DNA from: Neocallimastix lanati (nom. inval.)
Lineage: Eukaryota > Neocallimastigomycota > Neocallimastigomycetes > Neocallimastigales > Neocallimastigaceae
Direction: 5' to 3'
Assembly: GCA_016946835.1 (NCBI GenBank)
Contig: JACVTC010000043.1
Location: 920,001-982,500 of the forward strand
Length of the DNA: 62,500 nt
Shown: one piece after another, positions 39,840 through 51,883 of the stretch
Position numbering within the stretch: position 1 is the stretch's first letter
Layout: each line of letters starts with the position of its first letter
Notes under the pieces: generated by a model
The model's input: only the letters and a program-made list of their open reading frames with translations
What the model was told of the DNA's origin: nothing
The model's database searches: none
Program-made: the position numbers and the translations under genes

Positions 39840-39874
<35 letters not shown>

Positions 39875-39890
39875 TTATTTTTTGCTGGGG
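39541..39890 (+). repeat. tRNA-derived SINE-like element (plus strand)
   Basis: Begins TATCATGGTAGTTAGTACTC, closely matching the head at 62410-62430 (TATCGTGGTGGTTAGTACTC). This is a tRNA-like A-box region. It is followed by a non-coding body of raised GC with CCAGGGTGTTTTTTCTTATA, similar to the CCTGGGTTTTCCCTATA of the island at 1739-2192 read on the minus strand. A T run of about 32 bases lies at 39841-39872. The B box is not visible, so the head is partly lost. Confidence 0.5.
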
Positions 39891-39904
39891 ATGTAAAGTA
39901 AATG

Positions 39905-40316
39905 TTTTCTAATGAACATTTAACACTTCAAAAGGAAACTATAATTACTGAAAGTATATAAATAATGTCAGCATCTTTTCCACCAAGAAGGGAAGTTATA
40001 TACTCGATACCATGTTGCATATATATTTACATATCATTATTAGGAAAATTAGTAGTATTAACACAATTTCCATCAATTGACCTATTTCCTACACTATTAA
40101 TTATTATTTTCACTACCACTATTATTAAAATTCTCTCTTTCAATATTATTATAATTATTATTATTATTAACACCCCTAATTGCTTAGCTATATTTATAAA
40201 AATTATTATTAATAAATTATACGCTTCATTACTCCTATCAAAATCAGTGCTTGATTTCTATATTTTTCATATCTGTGACAACAGTGTTTATATTACTATT
40301 TGATATTGGACAATAT
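39905..40316 (-). repeat. Unclassified dispersed repeat, segments A to C (minus strand)
   Basis: From 40316 leftwards: CAATATCAAATAGTAAT, ACACTGTTGTCACAGATAT (matches 21138-21200), an Asn-coding AAT stretch, then ACATGGTATCGAGTATATAA and CTTCTTGGTGGAA (matches 22530-22590). This copy joins pieces A and C that are separate at 21-22.6 kb and so fixes their order. Several stops and shifts; the plus-strand frame over it is a shadow. Confidence 0.7.
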
Positions 40317-40454
40317 TTTATAATTACAAAAAAAATTTTTTCAAAAAGAATTTCAAAATCTATAGAATATTATATTTAAAATTCACTTAAAAGATAGCAT
40401 TTAGAAATTCAATGTTCCAGTACTATTTTATTTTCATTTTCATTAATAAATATT

Positions 40455-40487
<33 letters not shown>

Positions 40488-41362
40488 TAGCTAGAATATT
40501 AAAATAATTATATTTTTTTTATTCAACTTCTAATAAATTTTTATTAAAATTTTCAATATCTACACTATTTATTATAATTTTTTTATAAATTTAATAAAAA
40601 TTATTTAATTATTATTTTGTTATAATGATTAATTAATTATAATCGTAATCATTTATAAAATTATTTCAATTAATTTTAGTTATTTTATTATTTCATTTAT
40701 TAAAATATTACTTTTATATTTTATTTTATATAAATATTTTTATTTTAATTTTTTTTTTTTTTTTTTTTTTTTTCTAAAAAAAAATATTCTCATAAAAATA
40801 ATTTTTTTTTTTTAAAAAAAGATAATAATAATTAAATATTTATATAAATATTATATAGCAATAATAATATTTTTATTATTATATTTTTGAAATATTAATA
40901 TTGATATATAGAGTTCTATTATTACTTATATTGCGTTATGGTATAATATTAAATTATTTTATGATTTTGATAACATTCTTAATTTTTTTTTAATTTTTTA
41001 TTTTTATTTTTATTTTATTTTTTTTATTTCTATTTATAGATTTTATTTTTATTTTTCTTTTTTTAATATTTTTTTTTTCTAAACTATTTATTATTTTATA
41101 ATTTTTATATTTATTTAATGGAATATATTAAATATATATTTTTTTGTAGTTTTAAAATTTTTTCTTAAGTTTTCAAAATTTTTTCTTAAATTAATTTTTT
41201 TTCCCCTTCTATATAATATATAATTTTTTTTTAATTGAATAAAAAAAAATTCTTTTTATGAAGGATATATTTTTGAATTTCAATAATATAAAAAAATTTT
41301 TTTTTTATAAATTCATATATATTTAATATTTATTAATAAACAATAATAAAAAAATAGAATTA
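40317..41362. other. AT-only spacer, 3' flank of the GDP-mannose transporter
   Basis: T-rich tracts (for example 40457-40485 and 40748-40773). No coding signal. Confidence 0.55.
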
Positions 41363-42847
41363 TTATATTACTTTTTCATTTCTATCAACTAATTGATATT
41401 CAACATTATCCTTTTTAGTAGTTACAGGTAATACTGGTTCTTTATTTATATGAGTTTTAGCGTAACTGAACAAAAGACCACTTCCGAAAGCTTTTATTTA
41501 TCAATAAATTTATTTCATAAATATAAAAAAATTATATTTTTATATATTATTATATATATATGTAAATTGTTAAAAAACATATATACATTATATTATTTTA
41601 TACATTATTCATTATTTTATTATAATTTAATTTATTTTCCTTATTTTTTTATAGTCTACTTACCAATAATGACACCACAAACTCCACCAATTGTAACTGG
41701 ATCATCAAAGAAGATCATACCAGCAATAGAAATTGGTAATTTGTTTAAAGCACCAACCATACTGTAAGTAGTAGAACTGGTGACACGAACACACCATGAA
41801 CTACAATAACTAATAGCAAAAGCTGCAAGACTACTGATAAGAATACCAGTACAAAGACCTACAAATTCACTATGTCTAGTTTCATATATTTCAGAATCAA
41901 CTGGTGGGAAGTAATATTCCTTGTATTCAGAAATGTATCCTGATTCAGCTACAAGACTGCAAATTATTAAAATTGGAACACTAATAAGATTATTATAGAA
42001 GACAGTATCAAAATCTTTGAAGTTAAATTTCTTTAATTGAGAACGCATGAATAAAGTGTAAGCAGCACAGCAAATACAGTTTAAGAACATCCAGGAATAG
42101 GATCTTAAAACACCAACTTCCTTATCTTTGACTAAACTACTTGACTTAATATCTGCCCATCCACCAACAATGGAAGATAAAATCATTAACATAAAACTGA
42201 TGAACATTAATTTACTTACTTTAGAACCACCAAACCATAAACGTTCACCATAAGCAATTAAAATAATGGTAATGTTCTTGAAAATAGTGTAAAGTGGAAT
42301 TGGAAGATATTGAACGGCTTTACTACCAGTGTAAATCATAACGACTAAACCACAAGAAATTGGGAACCCTATTTTCCGATAATTATGAAATAAAAATCAT
42401 TTTTTATTATTAATATTTTTATTTCTTTATATTACTCATTCTTTAAATTTTATATTAATATTATTTTTCTTGAAATACTTACATCTAATACCCTCATTCC
42501 ATTTGAAAGCTCTATGTTTTGGAATAAGTCTCAATTTAGTAAAGAGTTCTAAGAATAAAACTGGAATTAAAGACTGAATTTATTATATTAATAAAAAGAT
42601 TATTATTATTTTTATTACTGTTAATAATTTTTTTATGAAAAATATTTTATTCATTAAATATTATCAAAATATTTTGAATTTTCCATTTTATAGTACATAC
42701 TTGGAACATTAATAATAAGAAGTTCATCTTAAATTTATAAGCACTCAATACGACCTTGTTAACAACAGTCATACAAATTGATGATAAACAATATGCCAAG
42801 ATTGGAATGGCATATTGTATATAACCAGTGTTATTTTTAGTTTGCAT
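41363..42847 (-). CDS. GDP-mannose transporter (Vrg4/Gmt-type nucleotide-sugar transporter)
   Basis: Four exons on the minus strand: 42847-42701, 42573-42483, 42368-41664 and 41490-41363; 356 residues, normal for the family. Seen: N-terminal IPILAYCLSSICMTVVNKVV, the strongly conserved WFPISCGLVVMIYTGSKAVQ and YTIFKNITIILIAYGERLWF, later SMVGALNKLPISIAG with the GALNK nucleotide-sugar motif, FFDDPVTIGG, and a final hydrophobic helix before a short polar tail. About ten membrane helices are expected. Known: Vrg4 proteins exchange GDP-mannose for GMP across the Golgi membrane and supply mannosylation of proteins and lipids. Signal for Golgi retrieval was not assessed. Plus-strand frames at 41450-41767 are shadows. 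Confidence 0.95.
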
Positions 42848-43777
42848 TTTATTATTACTGTTTTAAAATATCTACTTATAATAATAATAATGATTTATAT
42901 TAGTTTTATTAATAAAAAGTTATTAATAAATATATAATCAGAAAAAAAAAAAATAATTAAATAAAATTTTATTTGTTATATTCCAACAATATGAATTTAT
43001 TATGTGTCAACAATTTTATATTTATATATTTCGTTATAGATCTTTATGCATTGTTCCTAATAACATTTATATATATATATATTTTTTTCTATAACCTATT
43101 ATTTAATGTTTGTTTTATAATATTTTGTAAATTCTTGTTTTATATTTTCAACAATTTTTTTGTATATGAATATAAATATTATTACAAAAATAAAGAGAAA
43201 TATAAAAAAGTGATATATATATATAATTTTTGGTTTAATATAAATAAATTTATATAAATGAAAACAAGGATTTGAAGCTCAATGTTTTTTTTTTATATAA
43301 TTATTAAAATATTTAAATTAAATAAAGAATATTTCATTTTCATCTATACAATTACCTTTTTTATTTTATTTTATTTTTTACTTCTATTCTATTTTTTTAT
43401 TATTACTTATTCTAAATCTATTATTTATACTTTATATACTCTTTATTTTTATTACTTCAACTATTAACTCTTTGATTTTAAAAGAAAAAAAAAAAAAGAA
43501 GTTTTTATTATTGAACAAATTACTAATATAAAATAGTTATCCAATTAAATTAATATATTATTAAATAAACTTTTAATATATTAATTTCTATTATAGTAGT
43601 ATCCTTTAAAATGACCTGATATATTATTAATATATTGTTATTAACATTTTTAATATGTGGTAAACCTATTAGAATAAAGATATTTAATTCAATTTCATTA
43701 GTTCTATTATATTTTAATATAAAAGATAATATGTAATAATAAGTTTTTAAATAAGGAACATTAGAATATTAGCTTTT

Positions 43778-43808
<31 letters not shown>

Positions 43809-43926
43809 TAATTATAATTATTTATATATTTATTTTATATTGGTTAAATATTTATATATTTCTATATTTATTTTAGTTACTATTAAAATTAATAACATCT
43901 TATTTTTTATAATGATTATTTTTAAA
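42848..43926. other. AT-only spacer between the transporter and the Copia element
   Basis: Frames here are Phe/Ile/Tyr-rich translations of A/T sequence. A (TTTA)n run lies near 43772-43808. No gene found; the left part is the transporter promoter. Confidence 0.6.
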
Positions 43927-43931
43927 TTTAA

Positions 43932-44243
43932 TGTTAAAATAATCACATTTTATTTTATATTTTTATATTATTAAAATTATATTTTTATATTCTTATATTA
44001 TTATCAATATTATATTTTTATCTTATATTAATATTTTATTCTTATATTTTTATGTTGTGTAACATTTATCTATGTGTATTAATTCATAGAATTATCACAT
44101 GATTAAATATGTAATTTTTACTATAAAAATAATTATTTTTATTATCTTAAAAAATGAGTTCTTTACATTAATAAAATTTATGTATTAAATAAATACAAAA
44201 AATAAGTAAAGTTTATTATAAAAAACACACATATTTTTTCTCA
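43932..44243 (+). repeat. 5' LTR of the Copia element
   Basis: Runs from TGTTAAAATAATCACA to ATTTTTTCTCA. No difference from the 3' LTR was found on reading both. A TATA-like ACTATAAAAATAA at about 44121 could serve the promoter. Confidence 0.97.
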
Positions 44244-44270
44244 GATTAAGAGTCTCAATTAGCTCTTATT
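44244..44270 (+). promoter_or_regulatory. Presumed minus-strand primer region next to the 5' LTR
   Basis: Directly after the LTR comes GATTAAGAGTCTCAATTAGC then TCTTA. The usual TGG complementary to a tRNA 3' CCA is absent. TAAGAG and CTCTTA form a small inverted repeat, so priming may be from an internal tRNA part or a fold-back. The role is inferred from position only. Confidence 0.35.
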
Positions 44271-44313
44271 TATAAAAACATATCCGTTATTTAAAACCGC
44301 CTTTCTTATAAAT

Positions 44314-45366
44314 ATGAATACTTCTAACAATTTAGATTCACCTTCAACTCCAAGAGAGATATTAAATGAAGAGAACTTTGACATTTGGGCGTACAAATTG
44401 AGAACAAATCTTGAAATAAATCACATAGACAAATACATCCAATTCGACGCCAACGAAGAATTAAATGAGTTATATGATAAACTCAAATCTAAAAAAGAAG
44501 ATAAGAAGAATATTGAAAATTCAATTTCTCTAATTAAAGAAAAGGACGGTAGAGCTCGCCAACAAATTCTATGCTCGGTTTCCAAAGAAACCAAAGCTAC
44601 GTTGATAGGCCTTCGATTAAAATCGGCCTACGAAATGTATAAATATCTGGAAAGCGAATATAATATCATAAATATCAACAAAGTTCCAGATTTATACGAC
44701 CGTTTAAAAAATCTAAGAGCCAAGACGGACAAAGAAGTAATCAAATTTACTACAGAATTCGAACATCTATGTAATCTACTCAAAGAATTAGGAAAAACAA
44801 TAGACGAAGATGAAAAATTCAAATTACTCCTGAAGGGACTCCCAGGGGAATATAAAAACTATGTCAAATTTAATTATAAAGACAATCTTCAAGAGATTGC
44901 AAATGAAATCAGAACTATAGCCAAAAGAACTTTAAATGCGGAAGACCCAAAGCCAGTAGAAGAAGTTTCTTTTATAAAAAATGCGAATAATAATCATTCC
45001 CAAAATTATTCTAGGAATAATAATCACAATAATTATAATAACAATAACAATAATTATAATAATAATAATAATTATAATAATAACTATAACAATAATAACC
45101 GGAGAAGAAGAAACCAGAAAAACAATAAAAATAATAGAAACAAAACTAAAAAAAATAACGAAAAGTACTGTTCAATCTGTGACAAACATGACCATTTCAC
45201 AAGAAATTGCTACTTTAATGCAAGGAATCCTAATAATAAAATTAAAGAAATAGCAAGAAAGTTCAGCAATATTAACCTAGCCAAAGATACAATCAACAAC
45301 CTAGAAATCATTGATGCCCTCAGTGACTATGATGAATCTCAAGAAACCCATGAAAAGAATATCTGA
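44314..45366 (+). CDS. Copia Gag polyprotein
   Basis: 350 residues. The N-terminal two thirds fit the UBN2/Gag-polypeptide fold of Copia elements (ENFDIWAYKLRTNLEINHID, then SAYEMYKYLESEYN and VPDLYDRLKNLRAKTDKEV, FKLLLKGLPGEYKNY). An Asn-rich linker (residues about 228-266) and a basic RRRR/NNKN stretch follow. A CCHC zinc knuckle has C286-x2-C289-x4-H294-x4-C299 (CSICDKHDHFTRNC), which binds genomic RNA. It stops with a TGA at 45364-45366 that is immediately followed by CTA and an uninterrupted Pol frame. Gag builds the virus-like particle in the cytoplasm. Confidence 0.95.
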   Translation: MNTSNNLDSPSTPREILNEENFDIWAYKLRTNLEINHIDKYIQFDANEELNELYDKLKSKKEDKKNIENSISLIKEKDGRARQQILCSVSKETKATLIGLRLKSAYEMYKYLESEYNIININKVPDLYDRLKNLRAKTDKEVIKFTTEFEHLCNLLKELGKTIDEDEKFKLLLKGLPGEYKNYVKFNYKDNLQEIANEIRTIAKRTLNAEDPKPVEEVSFIKNANNNHSQNYSRNNNHNNYNNNNNNYNNNNNYNNNYNNNNRRRRNQKNNKNNRNKTKKNNEKYCSICDKHDHFTRNCYFNARNPNNKIKEIARKFSNINLAKDTINNLEIIDALSDYDESQETHEKNI

Positions 45367-45369
45367 CTA
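45364..45369 (+). promoter_or_regulatory. Probable leaky stop: TGA CTA between gag and pol
   Basis: Gag ends ...AAG AAT ATC TGA and the same frame continues CTA GAT GGA and on to 49149 without another stop. TGA followed by CTA is a well-known high-readthrough context. The arrangement would give much Gag and little Gag-Pol. That it is actually read through is inferred. Confidence 0.6.
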
Positions 45370-48300
45370 GATGGAGAAAATCCATATGACATGTCTCCTG
45401 AACCACCAATGAATAACTTTTATGAATCAAATGATTTAATAATCAATTATTTAGGGGACTATAACAAACCTAAAACAAATCCAATCAACTATAATATTTC
45501 AAATGAATCAATTCATGATGAACATAAATCAAATATATCAAATAAAATTATGGAATCACGTGATATAATAATCAATAACGTAGAAAATAATAATAATCTA
45601 GAATTAAACCTTATTGGTAAAAATAAATTAGTAAAACCTCATGATAGTCCACTTCCACCTATGATTCCAAACATAATTACAAACGACCTAAATAGAAAAA
45701 CTATATATGAATTCATTAACAATCATAAATGTCATCCAGATTATAATAATGGATATGTAATATCCATAGATTCTGGAGCATCTTCAAATATCACGGGATC
45801 ATTAAAAAATCTATGTAATGTTAGAGATTATCATACAAATATGATACTACCAACAAAGGAAAAAGAAATAGTACAAGTTTCAAAAATTGGAGATCTTACG
45901 GGATACATCAATAATATTTACTTCATAATAAAAAATGTATTATATTCAGAAGATATTAATGAAAATAAAACATTAATATCATTTAACGATCTTAAAAGAC
46001 AATACTTAGCTGATGTTATCATTATTGATAACAATGCATACTTTAGATTAGCAAAACTAAATGGTCAACTTTTATGCATAGAAAAAGAAAACTCAATCAA
46101 AATTTGTAATATTTACGTTAATAATAAACAAGGAAATTATAAAACAATATACAGTTTACAAAGTAGCAATCTAGACCAATACTCCTTAAGTATATGGCAT
46201 AAAAGACTGTGCCATTTCTATAACAATAATCTTATTAAATTCCTAAATGGACACACAATTAACAAAACTCTATGGATTGGCTGCAAAATATCAAAGCTGA
46301 AAAAAGAACCTTTTAGAAAAACTTTAAACGCAAGAAGTACAAGGCCATTGGAACTAATCCACTCGGACATTATTGGACCTCTTAAAGAATCAAGGAATAA
46401 TTTCAAATATATTTTAACTTTCCTTGATGATTTCACAAGAAAAAGTTGGATATATCTACTGAAAAGAAAATCGGAAGTTCCGGAAATCTTTGAAAATTTT
46501 ATAAGAATGGTGACAAATGAATCAAATTTAACAATAACAAAAATACAAAGTGACAATGGAAAAGAATATACATCAAGAAAATTCATAGATATCTGCAACA
46601 AAGCAGGTATACAAAGAAATCTTACCGTTCCAAGAAACCCACAAAGCAATGGAAGAGCTGAAAGATTAAATGGAACAATAATAAATGCTACAAAAGCATT
46701 ATTAAACCAAGCAAAGTTAAGCTACCACTTCTGGGAAGACGCTGTCAAAACCGCAGTGAAAATATATAATATGACTCCAAAAACTGCAATAAAGTTTAAA
46801 ATCCCTGATGAATTATACTACCATAAAGAAGTGAATATTGACAATCTTCGTGTTTTTGGATGCAGAGCATACTACTATGTAGACGCTTCCCTTAAAAACT
46901 CAAAATTTGATAATAACACATTACCCGGAATTTTCTTAGGATATGATGAACATTCTCCAGGATATGTTATTTTCGGAACTAATGATTGCAAAACTCATAT
47001 TGTTCGTGATGCCGTATTCGAAGAAGATATCCCTGGAAACTTTAATTTCAATAACAAAACAAATTATAAAGAAAATTACACACCTGAAGAAATTAACACA
47101 GAAGAAGATGAAGATGAAGACGAAGATTTAGAATATGAATCAAATGAAAATAATTCAAATGTTCATCACCAAAGTAACAACAATCAAAATGTACTCTTAA
47201 TTCAACAAAATTTCAATAATAATAATAATTCAAATTTCAACGACAGTAACTATTCAAGTAAAGATTCTCATGAGTATTCTCAAAACAATGATAATAATAA
47301 CTCATTAAATAATAACAAAATTTACAACGACAACTATGAATCAAATATTTCTACTAATAAATCAAATAATATTCCAAGTAATAATTCAAATATTATTTCA
47401 AATAATAAATCAAATAATATTCCAAATAATAATTCAAATATAATTTCAAATAATAATTCAAACAATATCTCAAATAATAAATCAAATAATACTTCAAATA
47501 TTATTTCAAATAGTAACTCAAACAATAATTCATATAAGAATTCAAATAATTCAACAATTAAATCAAATATCTCAAATCACAATTTAACGAATAATTTAAA
47601 TAAAATAAAATATATATTTAACAATGACTCAAATATTGTCAATAAAATGAAATCAGATATTAAACAATATGATTTAAAGCATAATGGTATTATTAGTGAT
47701 TATAAAAATAACAAATTTAATGCTAATAAAATTGTTAATAAACAATTAAAACAGGCAACGAAAAATTTAAAAGATTTTATTAAAAATAAATATAACAATG
47801 AAGAACTCTTATCAGAAATTTACAAAAATATAAAATCAAATATATTTTCAAATAATGATAATAACTCCTCAAATAATAATTCCAATACAAATAATAATTT
47901 AAAATCAATAAATAATTCTAATATTCCAATTAATTATCAAAATAATTCAAAGAATATTTCTAATGCAAAACAGTCAAATAAAAATAATAAAAAGATAATT
48001 ATTAAAGTTCAAGCCACAAATTCAAATAATTTACATATGCCTGAAAACATTAATCAAAATAACAAAGCCTTATATGGATTGAAACAAGCAGGAAGAATGT
48101 GGAATATAACAATCTCTAATTTCCTGAAGAGTATAGGTTTTACTCAACTTAAAAGTGAACAATGCTTATTTTCAAAATCAAATTCCCAAAAAGAAACTAC
48201 ATGCATTGTTGCACTATATGTAGATGATATGCTTATTACAGGCTTAGATAGTGAAATAAACTCCACTGTTGAATTAATTAAAAACAAATTTAAAATATCA

Positions 48301-49149
48301 AAATGTAGTCCAGTAAATCATATACTTGGAATAACTGTTGAACCTACTGAATATGGATATAATATTTCACAAAAGAAATATATTAACGATATCTTAAAAA
48401 GATTCAAAATAAATGAAAATCAAAAATCCTCTACTCCTTGTATAGGTGAAAACATTAAAGAAATTAACAACGAACCATTCGATAATAGTATCTATCAAAG
48501 CGCTGTAGGCTCTCTCATACATCTAGCAAAATGCACAAGACCTGATATTGCTTGTGCAGTAAACAAAGCATCAAGAAAAAATAAAAATCCAAATATGACT
48601 GATTGGAAAAAGGTACTACAAATATTTAAATATATTAACCAAACCAAAGACTATTACCTACAATACAAAAGAGATGGAAATCTTAATGGCTATACTGACT
48701 CCGACTTCGCTGGAGATTTAACCAATAGTAAATCTACATCTGGAAATATCTACTTCCTAGCTTCAGGACCAGTCTTATGGATGTCAAGACAACAACAATG
48801 TGTCTCAAGATCCACTGCCGAAGCAGAATATGTTGCATTATCGGAAGCCGTCGCAAATGGTTTATGGTTAAAAAATATTCTTGAAGAACTATTTAACAAA
48901 AAATTCAAAATAAATCTCTATGGTGACAATAAAGCCAGTCTATATTCCGCCGAAAATTTCGCTATTGGAAAAAGACTAAGACACATACGTGTAAGTTACC
49001 ATTTCTTCAAGGAACATGTTGAAAATAATAATGTTATTTTACAACATATCAAATCCGAAGACAATCTTGCAGATGTACTCACAAAAGATGTCAACGGAAA
49101 TAAAATGTTATTCTTCGCAAACAAAATTTTCAAGAAAAATCTTGTTTAG
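45367..49149 (+). CDS. Copia Pol: protease, integrase, N-truncated RT, RNase H
   Basis: Same frame as Gag; first ATG at 45391, and residue numbers below count from it. Protease: SIDSGASSNITGS with catalytic Asp at about 127. Integrase: H-x4-H (WHKRLCH) and the DD35E triad at about D326 (HSDIIGP), D388 (SDNGKEY) and E424 (GRAERLNG). Residues about 570-870 are Asn/Ser-rich with imperfect repeats. RT resumes only at about 880 (KALYGLKQAGRMWN) with YVDD at 943-946; the fingers part and the DV-x-TAFLNG motif bearing the first catalytic Asp are not present. RNase H: YTDSDFAGD (about 1101), CVSRSTAEAEYVAL, LYGDNKAS and RLRHIRVSYHF, then NLADVLTK. The second Cys of the integrase CxxC appears as Ser (GCKISK). 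As read, RT should be inactive without help. Confidence 0.93.
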   Translation, partial: LDGENPYDMSPEPPMNNFYESNDLIINYLGDYNKPKTNPINYNISNESIHDEHKSNISNKIMESRDIIINNVENNNNLELNLIGKNKLVKPHDSPLPPMIPNIITNDLNRKTIYEFINNHKCHPDYNNGYVISIDSGASSNITGSLKNLCNVRDYHTNMILPTKEKEIVQVSKIGDLTGYINNIYFIIKNVLYSEDINENKTLISFNDLKRQYLADVIIIDNNAYFRLAKLNGQLLCIEKENSIKICNIYVNNKQGNYKTIYSLQSSNLDQYSLSIWHKRLCHFYNNNLIKFLNGHTINKTLWIGCKISKLKKEPFRKTLNARSTRPLELIHSDIIGPLKESRNNFKYILTFLDDFTRKSWIYLLKRKSEVPEIFENFIRMVTNESNLTITKIQSDNGKEYTSRKFIDICNKAGIQRNLTVPRNPQSNGRAERLNGTIINATKALLNQAKLSYHFWEDAVKTAVKIYNMTPKTAIKFKIPDELYYHKEVNIDNLRVFGCRAYYYVDASLKNSKFDNNTLPGIFLGYDEHSPGYVIFGTNDCKTHIVRDAVFEEDIPGNFNFNNKTNYKENYTPEEINTEEDEDEDEDLEYESNENNSNVHHQSNNNQNVLLIQQNFNNNNNSNFNDSNYSSKDSHEYSQNNDNNNSLNNNKIYNDNYESNISTNKSNNIPSNNSNIISNNKSNNIPNNNSNIISNNNSNNISNNKSNNTSNIISNSNSNNNSYKNSNNSTIKSNISNHNLTNNLNKIKYIFNNDSNIVNKMKSDIKQYDLKHNGIISDYKNNKFNANKIVNKQLKQATKNLKDFIKNKYNNEELLSEIYKNIKSNIFSNNDNNSSNNNSNTNNNLKSINNSNIPINYQNNSKNISNAKQSNKNNKKIIIKVQATNSNNLHMPENINQNNKALYGLKQAGRMWNITISNFLKSIGFTQLKSEQCLFSKSNSQKETTCIVALYVDDMLITGLDSEINSTVELIKNKFKISKCSPVNHILGITVEPTEYGYNISQKKYINDILKRFKINENQKSSTPCIGENIKEINNEPFDNSIYQSAVGSLIHLAKCTRPDIACAVNKASRKNKNPNMTDWKKVLQIFKYINQTKDYYLQYKRDGNLNGYTDSDFAGDLTNSKSTSGNIYFLASGPVLWMSRQQQCVSRSTAEAEYVALSEAVANGLWLKNILEELFNKKFKINLYGDNKASLYSAENFAIGKRLRHIRVSYHFFKEHVENNNVILQHIKSEDNLADVLTKDVNGNKMLFFANKIFKKNLV

Positions 49150-49156
49150 GGGGGAA
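49147..49156 (+). promoter_or_regulatory. Polypurine tract of the Copia element
   Basis: AGGGGGGAA lies directly before the TG of the 3' LTR, overlapping the end of the pol frame's stop region. It is a typical plus-strand primer. Confidence 0.85.
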
Positions 49157-49468
49157 TGTTAAAATAATCACATTTTATTTTATATTTTTATATTATTAAA
49201 ATTATATTTTTATATTCTTATATTATTATCAATATTATATTTTTATCTTATATTAATATTTTATTCTTATATTTTTATGTTGTGTAACATTTATCTATGT
49301 GTATTAATTCATAGAATTATCACATGATTAAATATGTAATTTTTACTATAAAAATAATTATTTTTATTATCTTAAAAAATGAGTTCTTTACATTAATAAA
49401 ATTTATGTATTAAATAAATACAAAAAATAAGTAAAGTTTATTATAAAAAACACACATATTTTTTCTCA
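49157..49468 (+). repeat. 3' LTR of the Copia element
   Basis: 312 bases, identical by eye to 43932-44243; followed by the TTTAA target duplication. Confidence 0.97.
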
Positions 49469-49473
49469 TTTAA

Positions 49474-51312
<1,839 letters not shown>

Positions 51313-51850
51313 CAGCCTCAATTATTGTGAATTTTAAATTTTATTTATTTATTTATTTATTTATTAATTTCATAAATATTTTTTTATTAAAAAAAAAAAA
51401 AAAACACTGAATTAATAAAAAAATTAATATTATTTGTCTAATTAGGACATAATAATATTTAAAATAGTAATGTGAAATAAGAGTAATATTCAAAATAAAG
51501 TGCATAAATAAATTTAGAAAAAAGTTCATATACGATAAACTTCACCTCCAGATTATAAGATTTCTGCTAAAAGGAATTCTTATTCCGGATTAAGGATTGA
51601 ATTAACTCTCTGAAAGAAGTAATGATCCTGACATTAGCCCTGCTAGCCTGTCTTACTGCATTTTCATTGTTGACGCTCCTGGTTAGTTTGCGCTTATACA
51701 GCCGGAATAGCAACCCTAATTGAGTATTAGCCCAAGGCATAATTTCTGTAAGGAGAGCCCCCAGATCATACCAAGAATGGAGTTTTAGAATAATCACCAG
51801 ATATGATTTAGTTATTAAACAAACATCCCATTCCTTTTTATAATTTAAAT
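51313..51850 (-). repeat. Unclassified dispersed repeat, segments D and E (minus strand)
   Basis: On the minus strand, 51850-51665 matches 22600-22798 (GGAATGGGATGTTT, TCTGGTGATTATTCTAAAA, AAGCGCAAACTAACC). The remainder, 51620-51313, matches 34431-34715. So this copy links the coding part to its 3' end. The longest frame (51797-51567) contains words such as WYDLGALLTEIMPW, LLFRLYKRKLTRS and FRELIQSLIRNKNSF. The family is not recognised. An A tract of 35 lies just beyond the 5' side (51857-51883). Confidence 0.7.
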
Positions 51851-51852
51851 CA

Positions 51853-51883
<31 letters not shown>

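Larger units (their letters stand above)
43927..49473 (+). mobile_element. Complete Ty1/Copia LTR retrotransposon with 5-bp target duplication
   Basis: Element 43932-49468 (5,537 bases) is flanked by TTTAA on both sides (43927-43931 and 49469-49473). Both LTRs are 312 bases, start TG, end CA and look identical base for base, implying very recent insertion. Internal order is gag, protease, integrase, reverse transcriptase, RNase H, which is the Copia order (integrase before RT). Gag and Pol are in one frame, separated by a single TGA. The RT domain is incomplete at its N-terminal side. Composition is clearly richer in G/C and C-ending codons than the flanks. Confidence 0.97.

Noticed and set aside
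42973-43467. Two plus-strand hydrophobic frames
   Set aside because: Phe/Ile/Tyr-only composition from A/T sequence, no conserved words, and location in the promoter of the minus-strand transporter.
44981-45253. Ile/Thr-rich frame inside gag
   Set aside because: Shadow of the Asn-rich gag linker in another frame.
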